Below are positions 23,332-36,073 of a stretch of 64,000 nt of DNA, piece after piece. Position 1 is the stretch's first letter. Each line of letters opens with the position of its first letter. The notes under the pieces are model-generated. The model was not told where the DNA came from. It made no database searches and was given only the letters and a program-made list of their open reading frames with translations. The translations under genes were made by a program, and so were the position numbers. This DNA is from Exophiala sp. HKRS030 (lineage: Eukaryota > Ascomycota > Eurotiomycetes > Chaetothyriales > Herpotrichiellaceae): the NCBI GenBank assembly GCA_023897205.1, contig JAHWDD010000003.1:5025665-5089664 (forward strand). Direction: 5' to 3'.

Positions 23332-25140
23332 ATGCCTACCATTTCTGTGGACAAGGCTGCCCTCTTCAAGGCACTGGGGAGAGATTACACGACGGAAGAA
23401 TTCGACGAGCTATGTTTCGACTTCGGCATTGAGCTAGACGAGGACACCTCGTTGACAGAACGACCGATCGTGGACGGTGTGCAAGAGCCCCCACAGCTGA
23501 AGATCGAAATCCCTGCCAACCGATATGACATGTTGTGCTACGAAGGCATACAACTTATGCTAAACATCTTCAACCGCAAAGTCGACGCACCCAAGTACGT
23601 TCTGAAGGCACCGGCAAAGGGAGAGCTGCAGACCATTACAGTGACGAAAGACACGGCCAGAATAAGACCGTATGTCTCGGGAGCAATTTTAAGGAATATC
23701 AAGTTCGACCAAGCGAGATACGCCTCATTCATTGACCTCCAAGACAAGCTCCATCAGAACCTTGCCCGACACCGGACACTGGTATCTATTGGTACTCATG
23801 ACTTGGACACCATCAAAGGACCATTCACATACGAAGCACTGCCTCCCAAGGATATCAAATTCGCTCCTCTAAACCAGACCAAGGTAATGAATGGCGAGCA
23901 ACTGATGGATTTCTACGACAAAGACAAACATCTCGGCAAGTATCTTCACATCATCCGAGACTCTCCTGTTTACCCTGTCATCTACGACTCCAACCGCGAC
24001 GTGTGCTCTTTACCGCCGATTATCAATGGCAACCTCAGCAAAATCACTCTAGACACAAAAAATGTTTTTATCGAGGTGACGGCCACAGACAAGACCAAAC
24101 TAGAAGTCGTCGTCAACATAGTCGTCGCTATGTTTTCGCAGTACACAGCGGAGCAGTTCACCGTGGAGCCCATACAGATCGTATCCGAGCACAACGGCGA
24201 GTCTCGGCAGGTTCCCGACCTCACACCACGTACGACACAAGCAGAAGTAGACTACATCAACGGCTGCAGTGGGCTCTCTCTCACCACACAAGAGGTCTGC
24301 ACGCTGCTCACCCGCATGAGTTACACCGCGCGCCCGTCCAAATCCAGCCCGAACCTGATTGACGTCGACGTACCGATTACCCGCGCAGATGTACTTCACC
24401 AAGCCGATATCATGGAAGATGTCTGTATCGCCTATGGCTTCAACAAACTCCCTCGCGCTTTCCCCAAGGTCGGCGCGACGGTTGCAGCTCCACTCGCCGT
24501 CAACAAGTTGTCCGACATTCTTCGCCTCGAGGCCGCAATGGCGGGTTGGGCCGAGGTGCTGCCCCTGATCTTGTGCTCACACGATGAGAACTTTGGCTGG
24601 CTCAACCGTAAAGACGATGGCAAGACGGCCGTGCGCCTGGCCAACCCCAAAACGGCAGAGTACCAAGTCGTCCGCACCACGCTGCTCCCCGGCCTGCTCA
24701 AGACGATCCGCGAAAACAAGCACCATTCCTTACCGATGAAGATCTTCGAAGTGTCGGACGTGGCGTTCAAGGACGAATCGCTGGAGCGCAAGTCCCGCAA
24801 CGAGCGCCATTTCGCGGCGGCGTGGTACGGCAAGACGTCTGGTTTTGAGGTCGTTCACGGCCTCCTGGACCGTGTCATGGCCATGCTGCAAACCGCCTTC
24901 ATCACCCACGAGGAAGGTCTGGAGATCAAGAATGGGAACGCCAAGGGTATGCACTACTGGATCGAGGAGCTAGATGACCCGACGTACTTTGCCGGACACG
25001 GAGCCAGTATTCATGCAAAGATTGCCGGCAAGGATCTTGTCATTGGCACCTTTGGCATCCTGCATCCCACTGTGCTGGAGAAGTTTGAGCTCAAGTACCC
25101 GGTTAGCGCGTTGGAGTTCAATGTGGAAGTCTTTCTATGA
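23332..25140 (+). CDS. FRS1: phenylalanine-tRNA ligase beta subunit, cytosolic
   Basis: Single-exon 602-residue beta chain of the alpha2-beta2 cytosolic phenylalanyl-tRNA synthetase. ATG 23332 gives MPTISVDKAALFKALGRDYT, the eukaryotic/archaeal-type start. The B3/B4 region (LKIEIPANRYDMLCYEGI, RPYVSGAILRNIKFDQARYA, DLQDKLHQNLARHRTLVSIG) carries the double-sieve editing fold; the B5 domain follows (YINGCSGLSLTTQEVCTLL, DVPITRADVLHQADIMED); then the catalytic-like core (SHDENFGWLN, LANPKTAEYQVVRTTLLPGL, LPMKIFEVSDVAF, RHFAAAWYG, GTFGILHPTVLEKFELKYPV). Length is typical. It diverges from the PP2A scaffold gene. Confidence 0.97.
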   Translation: MPTISVDKAALFKALGRDYTTEEFDELCFDFGIELDEDTSLTERPIVDGVQEPPQLKIEIPANRYDMLCYEGIQLMLNIFNRKVDAPKYVLKAPAKGELQTITVTKDTARIRPYVSGAILRNIKFDQARYASFIDLQDKLHQNLARHRTLVSIGTHDLDTIKGPFTYEALPPKDIKFAPLNQTKVMNGEQLMDFYDKDKHLGKYLHIIRDSPVYPVIYDSNRDVCSLPPIINGNLSKITLDTKNVFIEVTATDKTKLEVVVNIVVAMFSQYTAEQFTVEPIQIVSEHNGESRQVPDLTPRTTQAEVDYINGCSGLSLTTQEVCTLLTRMSYTARPSKSSPNLIDVDVPITRADVLHQADIMEDVCIAYGFNKLPRAFPKVGATVAAPLAVNKLSDILRLEAAMAGWAEVLPLILCSHDENFGWLNRKDDGKTAVRLANPKTAEYQVVRTTLLPGLLKTIRENKHHSLPMKIFEVSDVAFKDESLERKSRNERHFAAAWYGKTSGFEVVHGLLDRVMAMLQTAFITHEEGLEIKNGNAKGMHYWIEELDDPTYFAGHGASIHAKIAGKDLVIGTFGILHPTVLEKFELKYPVSALEFNVEVFL

Positions 25141-25596
25141 GCGATCTGCCTGCCGCGAAATTTGCAAGAGAAGAAGGGTAGGATGCGGCATGACCCAACG
25201 AGCATGTGGGAAACTGGCGTTGTAAGAAAAGAAAAAAGAGGAGACGCAGTCTAAAACGATAGAAACGTAGAAGTTTGCCGTTCTCTAGGGTTGTGCACTA
25301 AAAGAATCCAAGAATCCAAGAATTGAGAATCAGGAATCGAAGAACATGTTCATTGTTACGAATGATGCATTTTATTCATCTCTTCATTGACGATCAAAAA
25401 AAATTTGCATCTGCATCATCCCGTGTCTTTGAAATAAGTCAAGGAACATACCCAGCCACGTTCGTGGGGCGTGGCCCGCAGTACTCTGTTCTTTTCCCCT
25501 TTCATTCACATTTTCACCCTGCGTAGGTTCCTAGGAAGGAAGAAGGTATGCTAAACGAAACACAAAAACAAAACGCCTGGAAATGGTCCCACGCTT

Positions 25597-26570
25597 TTAT
25601 TCCTGAGCATACGTCTCCTCTCCACCCTCGCCGTTCTCTTGGGCCGCCCGAGCGTCTTGGGCAGCTTGCTGAGCGGCCAGGGCCTTGGCGCCGTAGTCTT
25701 GCGACATGGGCTGCACGACCGGCTGCTCCTCCTTGGGGTCGATGATGGTGACGGAGTCGGGGAGGGACTTCTGGGGACCGGCCTTGCCTTCTGGGTCGCT
25801 GCCGCGCATGATCTTGACCTTGATACCCAAGACACCCTGTCTCAGCAGGACGTGACGGGTGGCTGTGTCGATGAAGTCGTTGACCGGTTGACCGGAGTGG
25901 ATCATGAAACCGTCCTACGGGGACAATGTGTCAGCATTTACATTCTCGAAACATTGCGCTGTCTTGCTCCAGATAGGTGTGTATTCTTGTGTGTGTGAGG
26001 CGCCTTACAGTGAATTTCATGCTCTTCGCACGAGCAGCACGGAGCTTGCCAGAGACGACGACCTCGCAACCCTTGGCACCGCTCTCCATGATGAATCTCA
26101 GCACACCGTAGCATGCTCTTCGCACGGCCAGACCGTTCAACAGCTTGTATCGGAGGGATTCGCACTGGGCGACGGCGGAGAGACCACGGTTCTGAACCTT
26201 GGCGGCGTACAGGGAGACGCTGTTCTCGGGGAACTTGAATCGCTTCTGGATGAGAGAGGTGAGTTCGCGGATTCGTCGACCCTGCTCGCCCAGGACTTCT
26301 TGAGTGTGTGTGGCTCGGATGACTAGCAGTGTTTTGCCCAATGTTAGAAAATTCTGATCTTATCACCACCACCATCTGCGTCGCCATGATCATGTCTAAG
26401 AGTTGTTGCTACATACTGATGTCAGTCACGGTGGGAGTGACTCGGACCTCGACGCCGGAGTATCCTTCCTCGGCCAGCTCGCGCTGGAAGAACTCGTTGA
26501 GTTCGGCATAGAAGACACCGTCGGCGACGAACTTGCGTCTCTTGGAGATGGCTCCTTGTTGAGTCGTCAT
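25597..26570 (-). CDS. RPS3: 40S ribosomal protein S3 (uS3)
   Basis: 261-residue small-subunit protein at the mRNA entry channel. Three exons: 26570-26417, 26322-26009 and 25914-25597; both introns are 94 bp, GT..AG, and restore [12 protein letters not shown] and [19 protein letters not shown] 26570-26568 opens [20 protein letters not shown]. The KH domain contains [20 protein letters not shown]; the C-terminal uS3 domain has [20 protein letters not shown] and [17 protein letters not shown]. The tail is Ala/Gln/Glu-rich. The upstream region is shared with the divergent DEAD-box helicase gene. Confidence 0.98.
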
Positions 26571-28406
26571 AATTTCGGCTGGTTGTGTGAGGGAGGAGGG
26601 AAATAGGGTGTTGACGGTGTGTGGTGCAAAGTCGCAGTTTGGGTGCTGTTTCAATTTCCTCGAATTGTGAGGGGGGGAATGTGAATTTCGTTCGCCAAGA
26701 GATATTTTTCGTGGGAGACGGACGAGACTGATTTGAATCACGTGATGAATACCGGCAGCCTGGTGGATGGTGATTGGATAGACACTTTTGAACTGCTTGG
26801 TTCACCGTACGAGTTGTAACTGCTTGAGCTGTCTGCAATTCTACTGTAGAATCATAGCTCGATAGGCTTTGTAGCATCTACATTGCCATGAAACCCATCT
26901 TATACCTCTCGTGAAGGTGCACAAATCTAAACCACTGACGCTTTCATGCAAGCAGGATGCTGTATGTGTAGGCGATGGGCAGGAGCATCAACTCATGGAC
27001 ACTCTTGCCATTTGCAGGCGCGAGTTTCCTGATGCGAAGAACCCAAATACTGGTAGGTGTACCTTTGTATTTGCAGTTATGGGAGGTATGGCTGTGGCCA
27101 ATACTTCCAACATCCATACTTGATCTTCTGAACCCCGGAAGGAAAAACGTCCCAGAGATATGCGTTTTCTGCCCCTATGATTCTCTTGTTGTGTATGTGG
27201 ACAATTAGGTCCAACAATGGTCTCTTCTGCTTTTTCCCCGTTGTCATTCTGTTTTCCTTCTGTTGTTCTATATGGTCGGCCGTCTCAGGTCTTGTCGTAA
27301 GGACTGTGGGAGATAATCTCTTGCCTATACAGTCAAGCTATGGGCTACCATTTCATTTGTATGGTAAGAATGGTCGATACTATTGACTCACCTGTGTCCA
27401 TCCGTCATGGTGGTTGGAGGTGTTCCTGGGTATTCCTCTTGTAGCCTGCCTGTGTTTCTTTTCTGAAGCGTCTCCAGTCACGTTTCCTCTATGCGAGAGC
27501 TGTTGTTTCTTTCATTCTCTTGAGAGTATTGATACTCAGGTACCTGTATCTTGCGTTGTGGTGTGTGGTGGTGGTGATGGTGGTCGTGTACAAAGGTTGG
27601 TTCAACTGACACGGAACCATGGCTACCGCCGATACTGGCCTGCAATCTTGACAACGTATACTTTGAAATACTGCTTCATTTATCTTGCCTGAGAGGTAAG
27701 TCGACGGCATATTTGGCTTGGTAGTTGTTTCGTCACTCAATGTCCCTTTGATGGAGCTCTAGGGAGGTTCTGAAGAGAAGAGCAAAGAACAGCACGACCC
27801 TACGCAGCCCAACTACACAAAGATTCCTGTGTGACTTTGTGCCGAGCCAGTTGAAATGTGTGAATATGCATCATCACCATGTTCGAAATCTCAGGCGGTC
27901 AATCAACAACCCGCCATCACCTGGTCTCCGCTACGAGCTGCTCAACTTGCGTGGGCGTAGAGAATTCCGGAATTCTTTTTGATGATTGAGATCTCATTTT
28001 ATCGATGTGCTCTCTCTGACCATCTTGATAACAAATATCACAACACACCACAAGGTCAGTTTCTGCTTGACAGCAGTACCGAACTCGCCTCGTCTCATTT
28101 TATTTACTGCCATACTTGCAGACATCCTGCTTCCCCCCTTGGCAGTGCACATGTTAATACCAGACCTGACCATCTCTCACTCTCACATTGCAACCCATTG
28201 ATCAGAATTTGTCTTTTGATCTGGCCAGTTTTGCGCTGGTTCCTTGCGTCCTCACCGTTGCCAAAAATTCTCTGCCTACCCCTCGCCTCTCTCATTCTTT
28301 CTCATCACTTCATCTCTCTCTCTCTCTTCTCCTTCTTCAACTCAATCTTCCCATCCCTGTCTTTCTTTCGAATCCAGGCTTCATTTGCTGACCGATCTCT
28401 TCAGCA
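26571..28406. other. 1.8 kb divergent intergenic region between RPS3 and the DEAD-box gene
   Basis: No gene is supported; several open stretches here lack protein-like composition. About 28240-28400 is strongly pyrimidine-rich (TCTCTC runs at 28309-28330), probably the 5' leader of the helicase mRNA. Short open stretches at 26911-27123 and 27414-27692 have no recognisable content. Confidence 0.5.
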
Positions 28407-30953
28407 ATGGTTACCTGGGACACCAACGAAACATCGGCGGCTATGGCTCATCCTGGTACGTGTTGATTCATTGCCCTTCTCTCCGCGTCTGAAATTGCTT
28501 GTCTCTCTTCTTGCCCTCATCACTGGACTGCATCAACGCGTCCACAGTGCTTTATTTTCTCCAGAGCCTTGAACTGCAGGACCTTCGCCCCAAATTAACA
28601 TGGGTTCTCGTGCCTGAAGTCTCATTTATCATCACCTCTGCCTTATCGCATCTATTTTCTTGGATCCATGTTGTGCTATCTGACCTGTTTTAACAGAGAA
28701 CCCTCCAAACGGTGCCTTCGACACTGCCACTATGCAAGCTGCCATCGGAGAGGCCGATCCAGCCAATGGCGCTGCGCAAGGCGGACGCGTTGACGCGGAA
28801 ACTATGCAACGTATGCGCGACCTCGGTTGGGTTGAGCCACAGTCTTTCGACTATGCTGCCAGTGCCCCTACGACCGTCCTTCATGCGAACGAGCCTCAGA
28901 ATGAGGAAAATGGTGGTGACATACGTTCCAAACACCAGGCTAGTACCTGGGCTCATGATGCAGCAAAATACGAGTGGGATGCTGAATATGGTGATGTTGG
29001 ACCGCGTAATGAGAAGCTCGAGGCAGAATTGTTCCGAGCCGACTATCTCAATCGTGCTGGTGAGAAATTTGACAAGTAAGACATCTTCATGATCGGGTGC
29101 AACTGCAAAAAATTGACTTCAGTCATAGTCTCATCACCATCAAAGTCATTGTCGAATCCAAGACTCGAGTTGAGCCTATACAAGACGTAAGTGCCTCCGA
29201 GAGCTTGATGTCCTCCCAGTCTGACCAGTCTTTCAGTTCAAGAGCGCAGGATTGCACCCTGTCATGTTGCAAAATGTTGAACTTTGTGGCTACGAGTTCG
29301 CTACCCCCATCCAAGCATACGCCATTCCTGCTGTCACCACTGGTCATGACATGATTGGTGTTGCCCAAACTGGTACGTCCACCATTTTCGAAACGCTTTA
29401 CGCCATATTGACTCTGTTCTAGGTTCTGGCAAGACCGCTGCATTCTTGATCCCTTGCATTTCGCAACTCATGGGCAAGGTCAAGAAGTTGGCTGCTCCTC
29501 GTCCCAATCTGGCGGTCGGCTTCGACCCAGCTCGTGATCGCGTTCGCGCTGAGCCCTTGATTCTTGTCGTGGCGCCAACTCGTGAGCTATGCTGTCAGAT
29601 CTTTGACGAAGCTCGCCGTCTCTGCTATCGTTCCATGATGCGACCATGCGTTGCTTATGGTGGTGCTCCTATTCGTGATCAAGTGTCTCAATTGGCCCGT
29701 GGTTGCGACATTCTGATTGCGACTCCTGGCCGATTGCTTGATTTCATGAGCCGTCCCGACATTCTTTCGCTATCTCGTGTTCGGTACACCATCATTGACG
29801 AAGCTGACGAGATGCTTCACTCCGACTGGGAGGAGGACATGGCAAAAATCATGGGTGGTGGTGGTAGGTGCAGCCTGTACTGACGATGTTGCAATTCATT
29901 AACCATTGTTCCAGATGCCAATGAGGATGGCGACCATCGCTATCTCTTGTTCTCGGCGACCTTTCCCAAGCGTATGCAGAGATTGGCGGCAAAGTTTTTG
30001 GAAACCGACCATGTTCATGTCAGCATCGGCCGTACTGGTTCTACCCATGTCAATGTGAAGCAACAGGTACGTTGGGCTCGGCAGGCGTTCTGACAAACTT
30101 TGCTTACTCTTTTCAGGTCTTGTGGGCAGACCAGGACAAGAAGATGAAAGCTCTCTACGACTTGCTCATCTCCATGCCTCCTTCGCGCACCCTTATTTTT
30201 GTTCGATTCAAGAAGACTGCCGACTTCGTCGATGATTACCTCTTCAACCTCGGATTGCCATCAACCTCGATTCATTCAGATCGTACTCAGATTGAACGAG
30301 AAGACGCCATGTGAGTATACCAGCCTTCCTTGTGAGCAGATGCTGATCATATTAGTCGTTCGTTCAAGGCCGGACAGTCTCCAATTCTCGTCGCTACCGG
30401 TGTTTCAGGTCGAGGTCTAGACATTCGGTATGTGTGGGCAATGCTTTTGGGAATGTGTGCAACTAACGTCTTGGGCTAAAGCAACGTCATGCATGTCATC
30501 AACTTCGACTTGCCAGCTGCCGAGCATGATGGTCAGAACGAATACATCCATCGTATTGGTAAGAAGGCTGCTATTCAAGATAAACATTAGCTGACAAGAC
30601 ATGTAGGTCGCACTGCTCGTATCGGAAATGAAGGCCTTGCTACTTCATTCTACAACGAAAAGGACGAGCCAATGGGCGAGTTCCTTGCGAAGATCCTCAT
30701 GGAAACAAACCAAGAAGTCCCCGACTTTCTCCATCACTTCAAGCCAGAAGATGGTGTACTCAACTTCGACGAAGAAGAAGAAGAGGACGACCTAGACTTG
30801 GTGGCAACCAACGACGGTTCAGGCGGAGCTGCTTGGGGTTCTGGTGGTGATGTTGCAAGCGCTCCTGCAGGAGATGCAACTGCTGCCACTGCTGGTGATA
30901 GCTGGGGCTCGGGCGTTGACAATGGTGCTGCTGCCAAATTCGATGCTTGGTGA
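28407..30953 (+). CDS. DEAD-box ATP-dependent RNA helicase, Ded1/DDX3-like
   Basis: 634-residue RNA helicase from ten exons: 28407-28455, 28697-29075, 29129-29186, 29237-29372, 29423-29863, 29915-30066, 30117-30310, 30356-30427, 30482-30558 and 30607-30953. Exon 3 could instead begin at 29123 in the same frame. Motifs in order: Q motif FATPIQAYAIP, I AQTGSGKTAAF (about 205), Ia PTRELCCQIF, Ib TPGRLLDF, II DEAD (about 334), III SATFP, IV IFVRFKKTADFVDDYL, HSDRTQIERE, V ATGVSGRGLDIR, VI HRIGRTARIGN. The ending LATSFYNEKDEPMGEFLAKI matches the Ded1 clade. The C-terminus is acidic, then Gly/Ala/Trp-rich (AAWGSGGD, SWGSGVD). Motifs Ia and V deviate from canonical Ded1, so this may be a diverged paralogue used in translation initiation or RNP remodelling. 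Confidence 0.9.
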
Positions 30954-33034
30954 GCTGTCATCAATTGGTTGATGAAGGATCACCAGCTGTACAAAGCCAT
31001 CGACCAAGCAGTGCCATTAGTCGCCACATAGTGCTTCATGCAGACTTGTGTTGCCTTGATACACCTTCTGCTCACTGGGCACATGATTTTGGGGAGAGAT
31101 TAGATTTCGTTTATGCACACAACTGCCAACAGAGGACGGCGGACGGGGATGACTTGGCTTGCAGCTTTTTGCTCATCCTCCAAGCCTGAGAGCCTCGATC
31201 AGGCATCTTGATTTTTGTCTTATCACAAGGTATCTTGCCTCACCACAGTTCAACTCTTGAATTGGCATAGGCAAGAACCCCACCAGCTAGAAAATGCAAA
31301 AGATTTGCACAAAATATTGTCCTTCATCTTCATAAAGCTATATCTTGTACGCGTTCACACTTTGCTGACCATGGCTGGAATTTGCAGGCATCCGCCGCTG
31401 ACAGGGTCGGTATGCACGGTCTAAACGCAAGCTGGTATACTGTTGCGACGATTGGACAATGATCACCTAGAAGCCGAGGCCAATGATGCCCTGGTCGAAA
31501 AAAATCTGCATTCTCCGACGCCCAACTCGTATCCGTACAAGAACCCATCTCAGCACTCCGTTTCGAGGTCTCGTGATAAGCACCACATCTACTAGCCCAG
31601 GTATATTATAGGTCCAACACGCGACGAGGCGAAGCTGAGAGTCGCTTGGAGGGTACCATTTACCGGGGTATGACGACTAGAGACCGGCAAACTGAGGCCT
31701 GTTTGGGTTATTCGATGCAGAATGGTTGCTCTGGGCCTTCGACCATCCCAAGCCGGCATCGAGGCTAGTAGGTACGTTGTCATGGCAAGATAACGAAGGC
31801 AAAAGGTTAGTCAATAATGGGTGATGGTCTTATCTCGAGGCTGACGAGGATGTAGATGTGCTCTACGGAGGTACTGGAGGGAATACTGTAGGTAACGAGA
31901 CTGGGGCACCTCGTGGCAGACCCGCCTGCAAGGAAAATTGATCCTGGCGTCATTGCTAATAGTCTCCTTGGTTGCAACCTGCAGCCTGCAATTTTTTTCA
32001 CCTCGACTTAAGAAAAAATCATCCATTAAAGAAGCAAAGGAGAAGATCTACTGGCCTCAACTGGCCTCGGTAGGATTGGGCGGGTGCATCGGGTGTTCTC
32101 AGAGGATCTTACTCCGTACCTCGTACTCGTACACTCTGCCCCGAGACAGAAGAGTGAGGCGGGAGAGAGATTGACTGCCCACTATTTACCAGGACAAGCT
32201 TTGGCAAAGGCGGCGATACCTGAAGCTTGGAGAGGCTTGGAAGGGCTTAGGGCAGGTGGATTGAAGGACTCAGGCGCCTCTTACAGCTCGTACTTCCAGC
32301 CTGGTGCGCCGCACTAGAGGGACAGTAGCCTCTACGGGTACCAAACATGGAGAAAAAGAAATGCTTGTACTTGTAGGTGCCCCAGGCTTCTACTGGATTA
32401 TTCTCTCCCTCAATAATCTCACCCGCTAACGCCAGCCACAGGCCCCTCGTATCCATCGTTGCACCAACTTCCCTCGACCGTCGCCCATATCGTTGATCCA
32501 TCACTGGTTACATCCCTCGCTTTCATCGCGTGCTGGCCAATGCTTGTCCCTACTAGGCCTTCGTGCCCCTCTCCTCCATCGGCCCACGCCACGCTCGTCG
32601 ACATCATGGCTGCAGTCCGACTCCGCAGCTGCAGTCCTACCTTGCTGGGAGTTGCCGCCAGAAAGCTCAGATCCATGCCAACTTACAATCGAGGAAAAAG
32701 GTCCTCCGTAAGGCGAATGCGATGGCTTTAGGTTAGGCAAATCTCTGTCGCAAATCCCTACATCTATTCTGAATTTCTCGCGTTCTTCTCTTCCTTCCCA
32801 ATCTCAGCTTTGTACTCCGTATATATCCCAGGCAACCGGACGAATTTTTGAACAGGCCCTTCCCCGCCTTCCATTCCTCCTACTACCGATTGGCTTCACA
32901 TGCCGCTTCACGAACAAGACGGAGCGCAGTCTTTCTATTTTCCCTGTGTCAAACGGGTGGTTCGATATCGCAAGTGGCGTTGAACATCTGTTCTCCCTTC
33001 TGCCAGTTATACTACGCAAGAACACCAACAAACT
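30954..33034. other. 2.1 kb intergenic region, no gene seen
   Basis: Between the helicase stop and the permease start. No coding pattern. TACTCCGTA occurs at 32110-32118 and 32813-32821, the second 214 bp upstream of the permease ATG. Confidence 0.5.
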
Positions 33035-34815
33035 ATGGCCATGAACGTGGACACTACTACCGCTCCGCTCAATGAGAGCGATCTCCGCAGACACAGCGTG
33101 GGAATGGTAGAGATTCAAGATTCTCATGGAAGAAGAAGGACAGTCCAATTGGATGAGCTCAGTGCTGCCGATCGCGCGCTGGCGGAACAATTTGGATACA
33201 AACCAGTGCGTCGACACAAAGTGTAGAGCGTTGATTATTCTCGCATCTAACAACTTTACAGGTCTTCAAACGTGAATTTGGTTATCTCTCGACCTTCTCC
33301 TTCGCTGTAAGTATTTCAGGCCTGTTTGCGACCACTGCGACCACCTTCGTCTATCCGCTCGAAGCTGGGGGTTCGGCCTCCGCAGTCTGGTGCTGGTTGA
33401 TCTCAGGTGCCGGTTGCATGTGCATTGCGTGCTCCGTTGCCGAACTGGTGTCTGCCTATCCAACATGCGGTGGCTTGTACTACACCGTCTCACGACTGGC
33501 GCCAACCGAATGGGTACCATCCATCTCCTGGATCACTGGCTGGATTAATTTACTCGGACAAGTCGCTGGAATAGCCTCGTCTGAGTATGGCTCCGCCCAA
33601 CTGCTCCTCGCTGCTGTCTCGATCGGTCGTGATTTCAACTGGCTCCCCACCACTGGCCAGACTGTTGGTGTAATGGCCGCACTGACTGTTCTCTGTGGCC
33701 TTGTCAACTCCCTGTCGACCTACTGGATGGAGAAGATGACCAAGACCTATGTCATTTTCCACTTTGCCATTCTCATCTCTTGCGCCGTTGCTCTTCTGGC
33801 CAAAACCGAGGACAAGCACGATGCCCACTACGTATTTACCCACGTCGAAGGGAACGCGGGTTGGTTTCCAGTAGGGTGGTCATTCTTGTTCGGCTTCTTG
33901 TCAGTATCGTGGACCATGACTGATTACGATGCTACCGCGCACATTACTGAAGAGTAGGTTCTGTAGCCCAAATGCGACCAAAAATAGCTGACCCGGTCTA
34001 GAATTGCACAACCTGAGATCAAGGCGCCTTGGGCCATCTCGATGGCCATGGCTTGCACGTACGTCCTCGGCTGGCTGTTCAACATTGTGCTGTGCTTCTG
34101 TATGGGCGATCCCACCGAGATCCTCGCCTCCCCGATTACCCAGCCCGTTGCCCAGATCTTCTACAACTCCCTCGGCAAAGGAGCCGGCATCTTCTTCACA
34201 GTCTGCGCGTTCATCATCTTGCAGTTTGTCTGCTTTACCGCGACACAAGCCCTGGCACGGACCGTGTTCGCCTTTTCCCGCGATAAGCTGATTCCCTTGT
34301 CTTGGGTTTGGACCAAGATCAATCCCATCACGCAGACACCATTGTACGCGGTGTGGATCAGTATCTTCTGTTGCATCGCCATCAACTTGATCGCGTTGGG
34401 ATCTTACATTGCCATTTCAGGTGTGTTCAACGTGTGTGCGATTGCGCTGGATTGGTCATATGTCATTCCAATCGTCTGCAAACTTGCATTTGGCAAATTC
34501 CAGCCTGGGCCCTGGCATATGGGCAAATTCTCGAAGTTTGTCAATGCTTGGGCTTGTATTTGGACTTTCTTCGTCACCATCATCTTCATCCTTCCCACCA
34601 TTCGACCCGTCACGCCTGACAACATGAACTACGCCATTGTCTTCTTGGGCTTTATCTTGCTCTGCGCCGCGGTATTCTGGTACCTTGGTGGCAAGCGATA
34701 CTACACCGGACCTTTGATCGAGGCTGAAATCCAACAAGAAGAAATTGGGTCACCTTCTCTATCTGAAAACGAAAAGAAAGAAACAGACAGTCGGGGCCCT
34801 GATGTTGTTGCATAA
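33035..34815 (+). CDS. APC-family GABA/amino-acid permease (UGA4/GabA type)
   Basis: 558-residue plasma-membrane transporter with about 12 helices. Exons 33035-33205, 33262-33953 and 34002-34815. The cytosolic N-terminus (MAMNVDTTTAPLNESDLRRH) is followed by the family entry VFKREFGYLSTFSFAVSISG, then TTFVYPLEAGGSASAVWCWL, SVAELVSAYPTCGGLYYTVS, WITGWINLLGQVAGIASSEY, FGFLSVSWTMTDYDATAHIT, EIKAPWAISMAMACTYVLGW, LARTVFAFSRDKLIPLSWVW and NPITQTPLYAVWISIFCCIA. These are the hallmarks of the fungal GABA/choline/amino-acid permease group. The tail ends with KKETDSRGPDVVA. A GTAAGT..TTTCAG pair inside exon 2 (near 33306) is in open frame and is read through, since the coded residues are conserved. 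The substrate within the group (GABA, choline, other amino acids) cannot be fixed. Confidence 0.9.
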
Positions 34816-36073
34816 CTGATATGTCTCTGCCATTTAAGCTGGACGCGAAAGTTATTTGCAGGGAGCAAATCACATTTCGCCGAGGAAGCATATTTTTGGG
34901 TGGGAAAATATTACACGAATTTTTGCCCATGTTGTTAATCTTTACGAAATTCACAGGATCGTTGGATGTTAAGGTATACGGCCTACGTGGACTCGTCTTG
35001 GGCTATGGTCTCACTCCACTGTACGCCGTACGTATGTAACTTTTGGTTTAATGGACGCAGCTTCTATATTCACTATAATGACCTCGATGTCAACTCACAT
35101 CTGCTCGGCACGTTTCACAATCAAACGATCACAGGCATGACCGATTTTGGCGTGGCAAAAGGCAAAGTGATCTTGAAGTTGCTGCCTCGACTTTGTTTCA
35201 ATCTGCTGTTTCGTTTGGCTTGTTGCTACCGGCGGTGAAGGCGCCTTTTTCACAGCATCGGCGACTGCACTGGTGGTTCATCAATGATTGCAATCGAAAG
35301 TTCATTCTGAATCATTTGTTACCACGCTCCCTGATGTATTAATCTTGGCCAGGTGCAACTTACTGTATCACGTACCGAACAGAGCAAGACATGCGTCACA
35401 GCAGCACCTGATCTGCTGACTGTGACCGCTGGTTCGAGTGTGAAGTCTCGGGGTTTTTTTCTTCGCCTGGCATCATCGGCACTGCTTCTGGCAAACGTCC
35501 AGCACTCGTTCTCGCACCGAGGTAAGCCATCAGCCGGCCCCATTGTTAGTTGCCCATGATGATTCAAGTCCAAGACAATGTTGTGTCCGACTCGACCGTG
35601 CCACTCACTGCGTTTATCACGGCACTTGGTAATTCCTGAGGACTAAGATCAGCGCTTGCAATACCATGAAAAACTACAAAAAAACCCAGTCCCCCCTTGC
35701 TCGAGTCTTCTTCCATCGATTCTTCCTGTTCCTTTTTGCCTACTTGATTGAGAGTGCATACTGTCCTTTGCTTATCTAGGGTCGAAGAAGCTTGTGTTTT
35801 ATATATGTATATTACCTCCTTTCGAATCTGCACGTTCCTACTCTCTGACCATACGTCCTGGCTCACCTCAAGAGATCCTCTTAATAAGGATGGATGCTCT
35901 CAGATCTGTAAGAGTCAACGAACACAGAAATCCGCCTTCAAACCTCAGCAGGAGACATCTTTTGAGCATTACGATCTTCTTCTCCGGCACTACTCGGCTC
36001 CGAAAGAATACCCATGTCCATTGCCAGTTATGTCTGGTATAGTCTGACATGTTATCTACTTGAAGTCAACTTC
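34816..36073. other. intergenic, no gene seen (left flank of the relic region)
   Basis: Start of the gene-free 11.5 kb region. It would contain the permease terminator. I see no long repeats and no recognisable protein fragment in it. Confidence 0.45.

Noticed and set aside
33300..33320. GTAAGT...TTTCAG resembling a mini-intron in the permease
   Set aside because: Too short to be an intron, and the encoded AVSISG is conserved in the family.
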